Assembly: GCF_900105115.1 (NCBI RefSeq)
Contig: NZ_FNRV01000001.1
Coordinates: 1,054,001-1,118,000 of the forward strand
Length of the DNA: 64,000 nucleotides
Source of the DNA: Pseudomonas mohnii
GTDB lineage: Bacteria > Pseudomonadota > Gammaproteobacteria > Pseudomonadales > Pseudomonadaceae
Direction of reading: 5' to 3'
This document shows positions 26,020 to 37,003 of this stretch, one piece after another (positions within the stretch are counted from its first letter, which is position 1; every line of letters starts with the position of its first letter). The notes under the pieces are model-generated. The model worked only from the letters and a program-made list of their open reading frames with translations, was not told where the DNA came from and searched no databases. The position numbers and the translations under genes were made by a program.

Positions 26020-26313
26020 ATGAATTATCTTGTTCAGCAAACCAGCATTTTCGTGCAATGGCACGCTTCAGTTCGCGATGTGCGAGCCAGGATTGCCATA
26101 GCTCGCCGCATTGAGCGCGCTTCTGCGGGTAACCTTGGCGATGTCAAGCCAGTGGGTGACGGCGTTTCCGAAATGCGCGTGGACACTGGCGCGGGCTATC
26201 GAGTTTATTTCACGATGCGAAACGGTGTCGTCATCGTCCTACTGGCCGGTGGCGATAAATCCTCACAAAGCACTGATATCAAACGTGCAAAAAAATTGGC
26301 AAAGGAGGTTTAA
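26020..26313 (+). CDS. RelE/HigB-type toxin (addiction module killer protein family)
   Basis: A 97-residue basic protein of the phage Gp49-like/HigB family: VQQTSIFVQWHASVRDVRARIAIARRIERAS, GNLGDVKPVGDGVSEMRVDTGAGYRVYF and VIVLLAGGDKSSQSTDIKRAKKLAKEV. The segments GVSEMR..GYRVYF and LLAGGDKSSQ are diagnostic for this toxin group, which blocks translation by cutting mRNA. Toxin-first order with the antitoxin 2 bp downstream is typical of HigBA-like modules. A palindrome at 25995-26010 lies just upstream. Confidence 0.9.
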   Translation: MNYLVQQTSIFVQWHASVRDVRARIAIARRIERASAGNLGDVKPVGDGVSEMRVDTGAGYRVYFTMRNGVVIVLLAGGDKSSQSTDIKRAKKLAKEV

Positions 26314-26315
26314 CC

Positions 26316-26615
26316 TTGAGCCAGACTTTGACGACTTTCGACATGGCAACACTGCTCGACAGTGACGAAGCTATCAGTGAGTACCTCTCCCAAGTACTGA
26401 TCGAGGGTGATAATGAGGAGTTCCTTCGAGCTGTTGGCTACGTGATAAAAGCCCGTGGGATGACCCAGATAGCCAAGGATTCAGGCATGGGTCGCGAAAG
26501 CCTGTACAAGGCCTTCGCCCCAGGAGCGAAACCGCGATTCGACACGGTATTGAAAGTCATTCATGCCCTCGGCATTGATCTTTGCGCACAACCAGGCCAT
26601 GTCATCAATCACTGA
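26316..26615 (+). CDS. HigA-type antitoxin (addiction module antidote protein), TTG start
   Basis: A 99-residue antitoxin with a helix-turn-helix of the XRE-related antidote class: FDMATLLDSDEAISEYL at the N-terminus and VIKARGMTQIAKDSGMGRESLYKAF in the DNA-binding part, ending VLKVIHALGIDLCAQ. The TTG at 26316 is chosen because AAAGGAGG at 26301-26308 is ideally placed, whereas the next ATG (26343) would cut the conserved N-terminus. It follows the toxin by 2 bp. Confidence 0.88.
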   Translation: MSQTLTTFDMATLLDSDEAISEYLSQVLIEGDNEEFLRAVGYVIKARGMTQIAKDSGMGRESLYKAFAPGAKPRFDTVLKVIHALGIDLCAQPGHVINH

Positions 26616-26647
26616 AATGCCTGATTGGATACCCTTCGCCTGGCCAC

Positions 26648-27451
26648 TTACTTCACCGCCATCAAGGTAAAACACAACGGCAACTGCGCCGCTTGTTGCT
26701 GGTAGCGATCATAGAGTTCCTCGCGGTTGGAATGCGGGTACTCCTTGAAGTGGCTGATCTGCAATCCGGCCGCGATGGCGCCGGTGAAGATGGCACCCAG
26801 GGTGTGGACGAACCAGTAGGACGCAGCCGACGGTTGCTCGACTTTGCCTTCGTAGACGATCGGTTGGTTCTGGACAAAGGGCTCGGCACGAAAGTACGAG
26901 CTGTCCAGGCCGAAAGGGTCGGCGGACTCGGGATCGAACATTTCCAGGAACGGGTGGGTTTCGTACACCACCAGCGCGCCGCCCGGCTTCAGGGTCTGTG
27001 CCACGTGGCGGAAGAACTCGCCGATGTCCGGCATCCAGTTCAATACGCCGATGGTGATCAGCGCCAGGTCGAAGCGACCCTGCAACTGAAGCGGCAAGTG
27101 GTGAATGTCCGCCTCGATGAATTCGGGATCACGGGGTGAGCGCGACGCCAGTTCCCGCGCCTGATCGAGAAACGCCGCCGACTGATCGACACCCACCACA
27201 TGCCTGGCACCCAGGGCATACAGCGACAGGCTTTCGCGACCGTTGTTGCAACCCAGTTGCACCACCGCCTTGCCGTCGACCCCGATCTGCGTCAGCAACC
27301 CGGTCAGGGTGTCATCCAGGCAAGAGAAATCGGCATGAGTCACCGCGCTCAGCAGCGCCTGCCATTCGGCGCTGTCCTTGTGGTGTCGGGCGGAGTCATT
27401 CCAGGCATCGCGGTTGCTGGCGATGGCTTTATCTTTTGTCGGCATTTCCAT
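26648..27451 (-). CDS. Class I SAM-dependent methyltransferase
   Basis: A 267-residue methyltransferase. SAM motif I is VVQLGCNNGRESLSLYALGARHVVGVDQS, followed by the post-I DIHHLPLQLQGRFDLALITIG and the LKPGGALVVYETHPF strand. The C-terminal third (SYWFVHTLGAIFTGAIAAGLQISHFKEYPHS) is typical of the UbiE/YcgJ-like small-molecule group. ATG at 27451 with GGAG six bases upstream is preferred to the one at 27445. Substrate unknown; it is separate from its neighbours. Confidence 0.87.
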   Translation of the reverse strand: MEMPTKDKAIASNRDAWNDSARHHKDSAEWQALLSAVTHADFSCLDDTLTGLLTQIGVDGKAVVQLGCNNGRESLSLYALGARHVVGVDQSAAFLDQARELASRSPRDPEFIEADIHHLPLQLQGRFDLALITIGVLNWMPDIGEFFRHVAQTLKPGGALVVYETHPFLEMFDPESADPFGLDSSYFRAEPFVQNQPIVYEGKVEQPSAASYWFVHTLGAIFTGAIAAGLQISHFKEYPHSNREELYDRYQQQAAQLPLCFTLMAVK

Positions 27452-27629
27452 TGCACACTCCAGAATCGGGTCTTGATTGACCGCGCCGATTCTAGTTCAT
27501 GCCTGGCATTCGCCCCATCCGGGCTTTGTTGTGATCTTGTAAACCAAGCCGCACCGACGCCTGGCCACGGGAGCGCTATAGTTAAAGGCCTTGGGGAAAT
27601 GCGCGAAAGCCGATTTCGCAGGTGCTGCC

Positions 27630-28013
27630 ATGAACAAGACCGAACAGACGCTGTTACTTGCCCTCTGCCTGACTGCCGCCACGACGGTGCTCGCGGATGA
27701 CAGCCTGATGCAAACCGACCAGGCCAATACCGAATTCCATTATTACGGGGCAGACCAGCCCTTCGCCCACCCCTCGCCACCGTCCATAAACACCGTGCCG
27801 CCAGGGTCATACATCCCGACAGCGCCCGGTGACTTCATCCCGGTTTCCAGCGAGCATGTGTTTTCCGACTCACGCCTGCCGACGGTGGCGGATACTACCG
27901 TTCGCGTGTTCATACGCTCCTACGATCCGGAACGCGGTGTCTACGTGAACCAGGAAGTCCTCGACCCCTCGTGCATGATGGCCTGTCGCAGCGCACCGGA
28001 CCCGGCCCTGTAA
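27630..28013 (+). CDS. Small exported protein of unknown function
   Basis: A 127-residue protein with a signal peptide (NKTEQTLLLALCLTAATTVLA, cut before DDSLMQ) and a Pro/Ser/Thr-rich mature part containing AHPSPPSINTVPPGSYIPTAP. Two cysteines near the C-terminus (SCMMAC) could bind metal or form a disulfide; this is only an observation. I do not recognise the family. It converges on the MnxR-like gene, with a heptad repeat array in between. Confidence 0.7.
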   Translation: MNKTEQTLLLALCLTAATTVLADDSLMQTDQANTEFHYYGADQPFAHPSPPSINTVPPGSYIPTAPGDFIPVSSEHVFSDSRLPTVADTTVRVFIRSYDPERGVYVNQEVLDPSCMMACRSAPDPAL

Positions 28014-28017
28014 TGGG

Positions 28018-28122
28018 CAGCTTCAAGCTTCAAGCTTCAAGCCTCAAGCCTCAAGCCTCAAGCCTCAAGCCTCAAGCCTCAAGCTTGGAGCTTGGAGCTT
28101 GGAGCTTGAAGCTTGAAGCTGC
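28018..28122. repeat. Heptanucleotide tandem array with self-complementary ends
   Basis: Fourteen head-to-tail 7-mers from 28021 to 28118: three CTTCAAG, six CCTCAAG, three CTTGGAG and two CTTGAAG. The first and last blocks are reverse complements, so GCAGCTTCAAGCTTCAAGC can pair with the right end to form a long hairpin. It lies between convergent genes and may stop transcription from both sides. Copy number is likely to vary between strains. Confidence 0.92.
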
Positions 28123-28145
28123 CCCCTTGAAGCTGCCCCCCCCTA

Positions 28146-29576
28146 CTACCACTGCCGCTTGTCCGGGCGAGCGAGGCCGAGTTTTTCGATCCGGTAACGC
28201 AGCATGTCGCGGCTCAGGCCCAACAGGCGCGCGGACTTGGTGACGTTCCAGTCGGTCTTGTCGAGCATTTTGCGCACCATGTCACGCTCCACTTCCGGCA
28301 GGTTCATCGACTCGGTGCCGTTATAGGACGGACGTGGCTCGCTGGGGGGCGGCTCGTGCTGAAACATCGGCGGCTCGTCCATCAGGCTCAGGCAGACATT
28401 CAGCTGATGGGCGGCGATGGTGTCGCTCTGGGCCAGCAACACGGTTTGCTCGAGCATGTTGCGCAACTCGCGCACGTTGCCGGGCCAGCTGTAATTGAGC
28501 ATCAATTCTTCGGCCTGATCACTGAAATGCAGGTGTGGCTTGCCATAGCGTTTGCCATGAGTCGCCAGAAAGTGGCGGGCCAACAACAGAATGTCTTCCC
28601 CCCTGGCATACAGGCGCGGCACCTTGATCGAGATGATACGCAGACGGAAAAACAGGTCGCGGCGGAACTTGCCCTGCTGGACCATTTGTTCAAGGTTGCA
28701 GTTGGTGGCGCTGATCACCCGCAGATCGACTTTACGCTCCTTGACCGAACCGACCCGGCGAATCGTCCGGTCCTCCAGCAGCTTCAGCAGCTTGGCCTGC
28801 AGCAGCAGGTCCATCTCACCGATCTCATCGAGAAACAGCGTGCCGCCATCGGCCGCTTCGACCAGACCGAGGCGACGATCCTTGGCGTCGGTGAACGCAC
28901 CCTTCTCGTGACCGAACAACTCCGACTCCACCAGGTTGGACGGAATCGAGGCGCAGTTGAATTCGATGAACGGACCTTTGGCCCGCGGACCGTCGAAATG
29001 CAGGGCCCGGGCCACCAGCTCCTTGCCGGTGCCGGTTTCGCCTTCCACCAGTACCGGTGGCAGATCGGAGTTGGTCATGCGGCGTTCGGCGTCGAGCAAC
29101 TGGCTGATGGTGCCCTTGAGGTAAGCCATCGGTGCCGATTCACCGATCAGTGCCTGCACCCCTGATTTCTGCGCTTCGCGTTCCTGGTAGAACGACAGCG
29201 TGCGCTCCATCCGATCGGTGGCCAGGGCCTTGTCCAGCAGCAGCTTGAGCTCTGGCAAGGCCACCGGTTTGGTCACGTAATGGAATGCGCCTTCTTTCAT
29301 CGCCACCACGGCGTCTTCGACATTACCGTAGCCCGTCATCATGATCACTTTCAGATCCGGCGCGCTGATGCGCAATCTCTGGATCAGGTCGTGACCGCTC
29401 ATGCCCGGCAAGGAGTTGTCGGTCAGCACGACGTCGGGAACGAAGGTTCCCAGTTGCTCCAGCGCGTCTTCCGCCGAGTGGCAGACAGTCACCTCGAAGT
29501 CCTTGCGCTCCAGGTAGGTCTGAATATTCTCGGCGAGGAGTTCATCATCCTCGACCAGCAATATGCTGTGCTCCAT
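28146..29576 (-). CDS. NtrC-family sigma-54 response regulator (MnxR-like)
   Basis: A 476-residue activator with a receiver (residues 3-115, phospho-acceptor Asp53 in [10 protein letters not shown]), a sigma-54 AAA+ domain (Walker A GETGTGKE 179-186, Walker [14 protein letters not shown] from 244) and a C-terminal Fis-type helix-turn-helix ([20 protein letters not shown]). The sigma-54 contact loop is GAFTDA (226-231), a variant of GAFTGA. It overlaps the kinase gene by 32 bp and ends the multicopper oxidase operon. In P. putida GB-1 the NtrC-type regulator MnxR with two kinases is needed for Mn(II) oxidation; this gene fits that role by context. Confidence 0.9.
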   Translation of the reverse strand: MEHSILLVEDDELLAENIQTYLERKDFEVTVCHSAEDALEQLGTFVPDVVLTDNSLPGMSGHDLIQRLRISAPDLKVIMMTGYGNVEDAVVAMKEGAFHYVTKPVALPELKLLLDKALATDRMERTLSFYQEREAQKSGVQALIGESAPMAYLKGTISQLLDAERRMTNSDLPPVLVEGETGTGKELVARALHFDGPRAKGPFIEFNCASIPSNLVESELFGHEKGAFTDAKDRRLGLVEAADGGTLFLDEIGEMDLLLQAKLLKLLEDRTIRRVGSVKERKVDLRVISATNCNLEQMVQQGKFRRDLFFRLRIISIKVPRLYARGEDILLLARHFLATHGKRYGKPHLHFSDQAEELMLNYSWPGNVRELRNMLEQTVLLAQSDTIAAHQLNVCLSLMDEPPMFQHEPPPSEPRPSYNGTESMNLPEVERDMVRKMLDKTDWNVTKSARLLGLSRDMLRYRIEKLGLARPDKRQW

Positions 29577-31038
29577 ATTCCCCTCCCGTTGCCACTTTAA
29601 AATTGAGACGGACGCGGGTTCCTTCCTGCTCCTGGCTGGTCAGTTCGACCGAGCCTTCAAAGCGTTCCATGATTCTTTTGACCAGGGCAAGGCCAACGCC
29701 CAATCCCCCTTGTTTGGTCGTGAAGAACGGCTTGAAGACCAATTGTTGTTGTTGCCGGGTCATGCCCTTGCCGGTGTCATTGATCATCAGACTCACCTGC
29801 CCGGGCGACGTCGATTCGACATCGATGCTCAACACGCCGCCCTTGGGCATGGCTTCCAGCGCATTGGCGAACAGGCTATTGAGAATTTGCGTCAGCAGCA
29901 CCTGTTGGCTGACGACCGGTGGAACACTCTTGGGCGTGAAGCGCACTTCGACATTCGAGCGTTTGATCAAGGGGTCGAAGGCGCTCAGGGCGTCGTCGAC
30001 GGCCAACACCAGATCGACGTTTTCATCGTCGTCATTCACCGGGCGCAACGACACCAGCAACTCGCGGACCCAGCGTGACATGCGATCGACCTGGCTGATG
30101 ATGTCGCCGATGTTTTTCTGCGCGGTCTGGCTGGCGATTTCCTGGGCCAGTTCCGCGCTGGAGCGGATGTTCGCCAGCGGGTTACGCAAACTGTGGGCGA
30201 CCGCCGAGGACATTTCCCCCAGGGCGACAAACGTCTCGTTGGCGATCAGTTGTTTCTGCTGACTCTGCAGCAGCATGGCCGCCCGCCGCACGATCCAGAA
30301 CAGCCCCAGGTAAATGGCCGCGCCACCGAGCAGGGTCGCCAGCCAGATCGCCTTGAATCCACGCTGGATGCGCGCCACCAGATCGACCGGCTCCTTGTAG
30401 ATTTCCACCATGGCAATCACTTTGCTTTTGTCGGCGTTGAACATCGGGATGTAGTTCTCGACGAACAAATACTCGGGTTCGCGCAGCAGTTTTTGCTCGG
30501 GACGCTCCTCATCGATTTCGTGGTAGCTGGTGGACACCGTTTCCTTCATTTCGAAGGACTCGTCCAGCTCCTCGTCGCCTTCGACGCGCATGCCGATCAT
30601 TTCCGGGTTGGTCGACCAGACCACGGTGCGATCCAGTGCATACACCACCGCCAACAGACAATCCGGCAGGTGCTCGACATGGTCGAGAAACTCTATGCGG
30701 GCAGCGGCCCGAGAACCGGGATTGACGTCGGGGTAGGCGTTGTCCAGCCGCGGGTCGAGCATTTCGCCCATGGTCCTGGTCGTGGTGATCCCGGCATGGC
30801 GAATTTCTGCGTCACCAATGGCCTGAATGAATTGGGCGGTGAGCATCGAATCGCGCTCGATGCTCTCTTCGACCACGAAGCGCGTGGACACATAACCCAG
30901 CCCCAGGGCCACCGCAGCAATGATGAAAAAGCTGGCCAGGGAAAACCAGCGCACCAGATTGAAGGCCGGACGCCAGCCCTTGCCGGGTGCGGCCGGTGTA
31001 TCAGGCGCAGGTGTTTTTTGTTGTTCTAGTATCTGCAT
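29545..31038 (-). CDS. Membrane sensor histidine kinase (MnxS-like, copy 1)
   Basis: A 497-residue kinase: first membrane helix near 32-50, a periplasmic sensor of about 190 residues, second helix (AIWLATLLGGAAIYLGLFWIV), then a transmitter with the phospho-acceptor histidine in SSAVAHSLRNPLANIR and an ATPase domain (NSLFANALEAMP, DTGKGM, GGLGVGLALVKRIMERF). It is closely related along its whole length to the kinase at 35263-36711. Overlap with the response regulator gene makes them cognate partners. The periplasmic part has no recognised ligand fold. Confidence 0.9.
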   Translation of the reverse strand: MQILEQQKTPAPDTPAAPGKGWRPAFNLVRWFSLASFFIIAAVALGLGYVSTRFVVEESIERDSMLTAQFIQAIGDAEIRHAGITTTRTMGEMLDPRLDNAYPDVNPGSRAAARIEFLDHVEHLPDCLLAVVYALDRTVVWSTNPEMIGMRVEGDEELDESFEMKETVSTSYHEIDEERPEQKLLREPEYLFVENYIPMFNADKSKVIAMVEIYKEPVDLVARIQRGFKAIWLATLLGGAAIYLGLFWIVRRAAMLLQSQQKQLIANETFVALGEMSSAVAHSLRNPLANIRSSAELAQEIASQTAQKNIGDIISQVDRMSRWVRELLVSLRPVNDDDENVDLVLAVDDALSAFDPLIKRSNVEVRFTPKSVPPVVSQQVLLTQILNSLFANALEAMPKGGVLSIDVESTSPGQVSLMINDTGKGMTRQQQQLVFKPFFTTKQGGLGVGLALVKRIMERFEGSVELTSQEQEGTRVRLNFKVATGGEYGAQHIAGRG

Positions 31039-31139
31039 GGAACTGTCCTGGATACTTGAAACCAGTCTTCTTAGCCATGTTCCGAATCAGTGTAGGTGGC
31101 ATTGATCGAGATAGGCTGCCCAATGAAAGTATTTCGCCA

Positions 31140-32255
31140 CTATTGCGCCAGGGTCTTATCGGGTGCCTTGCCGGGCGGCGCGATGGCGTGACGATGTTCC
31201 GGCTCTTCTGCGCGGGTAGCCAACGACGTCGCGACCGGATGCTGACGGTCGGTTTCTTCCTGGAGGAAGTCGATGATGGACTGCGCCGAATGCTCGTCCA
31301 TCCGCAGGTTGGGCATCGGTATCTTGTCGAAGCGTTCGAACAGCTCCAGGGCGATGGGGTCTTTTTCCGCGAGCATGCGGTCCGGCTCGCGAATCCAGCG
31401 GTTGAGCCAGGCCGGATCACGTTGTCGGGTCACGCCGACCAGATCGGGGCCAATGCTGCGCATGCCGATGCCCTGCCCGTCCAGCGGGCCAAGGCTGTGA
31501 CACGACGCGCAGCGGGTGCGAAACAGTTCTTCGCCATTGCTCGGCGGCCGGATGGGCGGGGCGTCGGCGTAGCTCTGCTCAATGCTCGGTTGCTTCCAGT
31601 TCTGCAAGGTGTTGGCCAGTTGATCGGCCAGAATCCACGGGTTTTCGAACGGCGACGCTTTCATCCAGCGCCCGGTTTGCTGGTTGCCGACAATCAGGCT
31701 CAGGTTGTGATCCTTGCTGCGCCCGTTATCGACACCTTCGATGAACAAGCCCAGTTTTTGCCGCAACTCGGTGACATCGGCGAATTCCCCGGTGAGGAAC
31801 TGCCACCCCGGCCCGACCTGGAAGCGTCGCGCATAAGCCTTGAGCACGGCGGGTGTATCGCTCAGGGGATCAATGCTGATGGAATAGAAAAAAACGTCCT
31901 TGCCGACCCGGTCGCCGAGCAATTTCTGCACCTGGCGCAAACGCGCGGTTTCCAGCGGACACGAGTCGCTGCAGGAGGTGAAGATGAAGTTGATCACCAC
32001 CACTTTGCCCTTGATCAGGTCATCGAAAAAACGCACCTGCCGACCGTCCTGATTGGTCAGCAGGGTGTTGGGGAAATAGTCGCCACCCCAGGGAGTGGCG
32101 GAGTCGGCGACCGCCGTGTCAGCGGCTGTCGGCAGGGGGGCGGGTGTCGACGGCGACTGGCCGGCGACCAGCAACTGGCTGGCCAGCACGCAGGTCGCCA
32201 ATACCAGCACCAGGTGCATGCCCCAGTCTCGTGAGCGTGGTGTTTGCCACTTCAT
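31140..32255 (-). CDS. SCO1/SenC-cytochrome c fusion protein
   Basis: A 371-residue exported or membrane-anchored protein joining two domains. Residues 55-220 are a SCO/SenC thioredoxin-like copper domain with the Cu ligands Cys95 and Cys99 (FTSCSDSCP) and His183. Residues 235-345 are a class I cytochrome c with heme motif CASCH (249-253). GGGAGG precedes ATG at 32255; ATG at 32276, which overlaps the oxidase stop codon, is an alternative. It directly follows the multicopper oxidase gene, so copper delivery to that oxidase or electron transfer from it is likely. Confidence 0.9.
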   Translation of the reverse strand: MKWQTPRSRDWGMHLVLVLATCVLASQLLVAGQSPSTPAPLPTAADTAVADSATPWGGDYFPNTLLTNQDGRQVRFFDDLIKGKVVVINFIFTSCSDSCPLETARLRQVQKLLGDRVGKDVFFYSISIDPLSDTPAVLKAYARRFQVGPGWQFLTGEFADVTELRQKLGLFIEGVDNGRSKDHNLSLIVGNQQTGRWMKASPFENPWILADQLANTLQNWKQPSIEQSYADAPPIRPPSNGEELFRTRCASCHSLGPLDGQGIGMRSIGPDLVGVTRQRDPAWLNRWIREPDRMLAEKDPIALELFERFDKIPMPNLRMDEHSAQSIIDFLQEETDRQHPVATSLATRAEEPEHRHAIAPPGKAPDKTLAQ

Positions 32256-32272
32256 GTCGACACCCTCCCGGT

Positions 32273-35080
<2,808 letters not shown>

Positions 35081-35115
35081 CAGCCGCCTCGTATGCGTGA
35101 AGGGGGTGATGGGGG

Positions 35116-35136
35116 TTTTGCAATTAACTCGCCAAA
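35116..35136 (-). promoter_or_regulatory. Sigma-54 promoter-like element before the multicopper oxidase operon
   Basis: Read on the minus strand TTGGCGAGTTAATTGCAA has GG and GC separated by exactly 10 bp (GG at 35133-35132, GC at 35121-35120), close to the consensus TTGGCACGNNNNTTGCAA. The predicted transcription start, about 35108, is 28 bp before the ATG at 35080. Confidence 0.7.
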
Positions 35137-35230
35137 TTTGTAACAGCGTTATACAAAAGGATTAATACTCAATGAAACAATGGCTTACCAACATCATTTC
35201 GCCATGACTTGAAAAACGACTGGGGAATGA

Positions 35231-35249
35231 CACCCGCTAGCGGGGAAAG
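35231..35249. promoter_or_regulatory. Palindrome, candidate activator site (oxidase operon)
   Basis: ACCCGCTAGCGGGGAAAG contains the perfect palindrome CCCGCTAGCGGG (35233-35244) followed by GAAAG. It lies about 100 bp upstream of the sigma-54 element and shares the GGGGAAAG right half with sites at 36826 and 55122. A further GGGGAA occurs at 35222. Confidence 0.5.
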
Positions 35250-35262
35250 TTCGCCCCCATTT

Positions 35263-36711
35263 TCAGGGAATCAACTTGAACGACAGACGGACACGCGTAC
35301 CCTCGCCTTCGCGACTGTCCAGCGCCACAGCCCCGCCAAAACGCTCCATGATGCGCTTGACCAACACCAGCCCGACGCCAAGCCCGCCGCGCTTGGTGGT
35401 GAAGAACGGTCGGAAGGCCATGGCGCGCTGTTCTTCATTCATGCCTTTACCGGTATCGCTGATCACCACACAAACGCTACGGGAGTCGATCGGCTCCAGG
35501 GTGATGGTCAGCGTACCGCCCTCGTCCATGGCTTCCAGGGCATTGGCCAGCAAACTGTTGAGGATCTGCGTCAGCTGTATCGGTTGGCTCAACACCATCG
35601 GCGTGTCCTTGGGCTCGAACACGACATTGACCCGGGCCTTGGCGATCTGCTGTTCATAAGCGCCGAGCGTGTCATGCAGCGTGGCCACCAGGTTCACCGG
35701 CTCGGCCTCGTCACTCAGCGGTCGCAAGGATTGCAGCAACTCGCGCACCCACTTCGACATCCGGTCGACCTGACCGATGATGTCATTGATGTTCTTGTGC
35801 GCAGGCCCACTGTCGAACTCAAGGGCCAACTCGGCGCTTGAGCGAATGGTCGCCAGCGGGTTGCGCAAACTGTGGGCGACCGCCGACGACATCTCGCCCA
35901 GAGCGACAAAGGTTTCGTTGGTGATCAACTGCTTTTGCTGCTGCGCCAGCAGAATCGCCGCGCGCCGCACAATCCAGTACAACCCCAGGTAAATAATGCC
36001 GCCGCCCAGGGCCGTGGCCAGCCAGATCAGCACCAGGCCGCGCATCATGCGATTGATCAGGTCCTGGGGCTCTTTATAGATCTCGACCATCGCGGTGACC
36101 TTGTCGCCATCGGCATCGAACAGCGGAATGTAGTTCTCGATGAAGATGTATTCCGGTGGCGTCACGAACTTCTGTTCCATGCGGGTATTGTCCACATCGT
36201 GATAGCTGGCCGATACCGGAATCATTGAGTCGAAGGCCCGATCCAGGTCTTCATCGGCATGAATGGTGGTGCCCATCAACGCCGGGTTGGTCGACCAGAT
36301 CACCATGCGGTCGGGGGCATAGACGTTGGCCAGGATCACGTCGGGCAAGTGCGAAATGTGGTCGAGGAATTCACCGCGGGCATTGGCCCGGGCCATCGGG
36401 TCGACGTCGGGAAAGTCGCGGTCTTTGCGTGGGTCGAGCAATTCGCCCATGGTCCGCACGTTGGGGATCGACACATGGCGCACCTCGGCCGAGGCAATCG
36501 CGGTCAGGAACTGCGAGGTCAATAACGCATCGCGCTGCACGCTTTCGGTAATCACGAACCTGGTCGATACCGACCCCAACGCCACTGCCACCGTGCCGAT
36601 CACCACCAGGCTGATGAACGAAAACCAGCGCAGCAGATTGAACGGCTGCTTGCGCCTGCTCAAGCGGATGTCGCCCTTCTCGGACGCCAGTGTTTTTGCC
36701 TGCGTGGTCAT
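35263..36711 (-). CDS. Membrane sensor histidine kinase (MnxS-like, copy 2)
   Basis: A 482-residue paralogue of the kinase at 29545-31038: first helix LRWFSFISLVVIGTVAVALGSV, periplasmic sensor with the shared VRTMGELLDPRKDRDFPDVDP and PPEYIFIENYIPLFDADGDKV segments, second helix, H-box SSAVAHSLRNPLATIR, and ATPase motifs NSLLANALEAMDEGG, DTGKGM and GGLGVGLVLVKRIMERFGG. Start at 36711 (GGAAAAACG upstream). It has no response regulator of its own nearby, so it likely shares the MnxR-like regulator, as MnxS1 and MnxS2 do in P. putida GB-1. Confidence 0.88.
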   Translation of the reverse strand: MTTQAKTLASEKGDIRLSRRKQPFNLLRWFSFISLVVIGTVAVALGSVSTRFVITESVQRDALLTSQFLTAIASAEVRHVSIPNVRTMGELLDPRKDRDFPDVDPMARANARGEFLDHISHLPDVILANVYAPDRMVIWSTNPALMGTTIHADEDLDRAFDSMIPVSASYHDVDNTRMEQKFVTPPEYIFIENYIPLFDADGDKVTAMVEIYKEPQDLINRMMRGLVLIWLATALGGGIIYLGLYWIVRRAAILLAQQQKQLITNETFVALGEMSSAVAHSLRNPLATIRSSAELALEFDSGPAHKNINDIIGQVDRMSKWVRELLQSLRPLSDEAEPVNLVATLHDTLGAYEQQIAKARVNVVFEPKDTPMVLSQPIQLTQILNSLLANALEAMDEGGTLTITLEPIDSRSVCVVISDTGKGMNEEQRAMAFRPFFTTKRGGLGVGLVLVKRIMERFGGAVALDSREGEGTRVRLSFKLIP

Positions 36712-36825
36712 GGACGTTTTTCCGACAAAACCCCTACAGGATTTATAGCCCACTAATGGCAGTTTGCCCGACATTGGGCTTGATTCCCCCCCGCCCTTCC
36801 CCACCCATGCCGCTATCCCCACCTA

Positions 36826-36844
36826 CCCCCAATGCTGGGGAAAG
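36826..36844. promoter_or_regulatory. Palindrome, candidate activator site (sister-protein/curli operon)
   Basis: CCCCAATGCTGGGGAAAG has 5-bp arms (CCCCA 36827-36831, TGGGG 36836-36840) and lies about 90 bp upstream of the sigma-54 element at 36929 and 115 bp upstream of the divergent kinase gene, so it could serve both directions. Confidence 0.5.
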
Positions 36845-36928
36845 AGGCCCGTTCCCGAGATCGGGTCAGCGCCCTCGCTTGCACCGCGCAAGCCTTTGGC
36901 TCGGGCTTCTGAGGGGCATTTCCAGCGG

Positions 36929-36946
36929 TTGGTATGGAAGTTGCCG
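36929..36946 (+). promoter_or_regulatory. Sigma-54 promoter-like element before the sister-protein/curli operon
   Basis: TTGGTATGGAAGTTGCCG has GG (36931-36932) and GC (36943-36944) spaced by exactly 10 bp, near the consensus TTGGCACGNNNNTTGCW. The predicted transcription start is about 36956, 48 bp before the ATG at 37004. Confidence 0.65.
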
Positions 36947-37003
36947 AAGCCCTGTCAACTGACCCATCCCCAAGGGGCAGGTACTCTGATAGAGGGAATA
37001 CAC

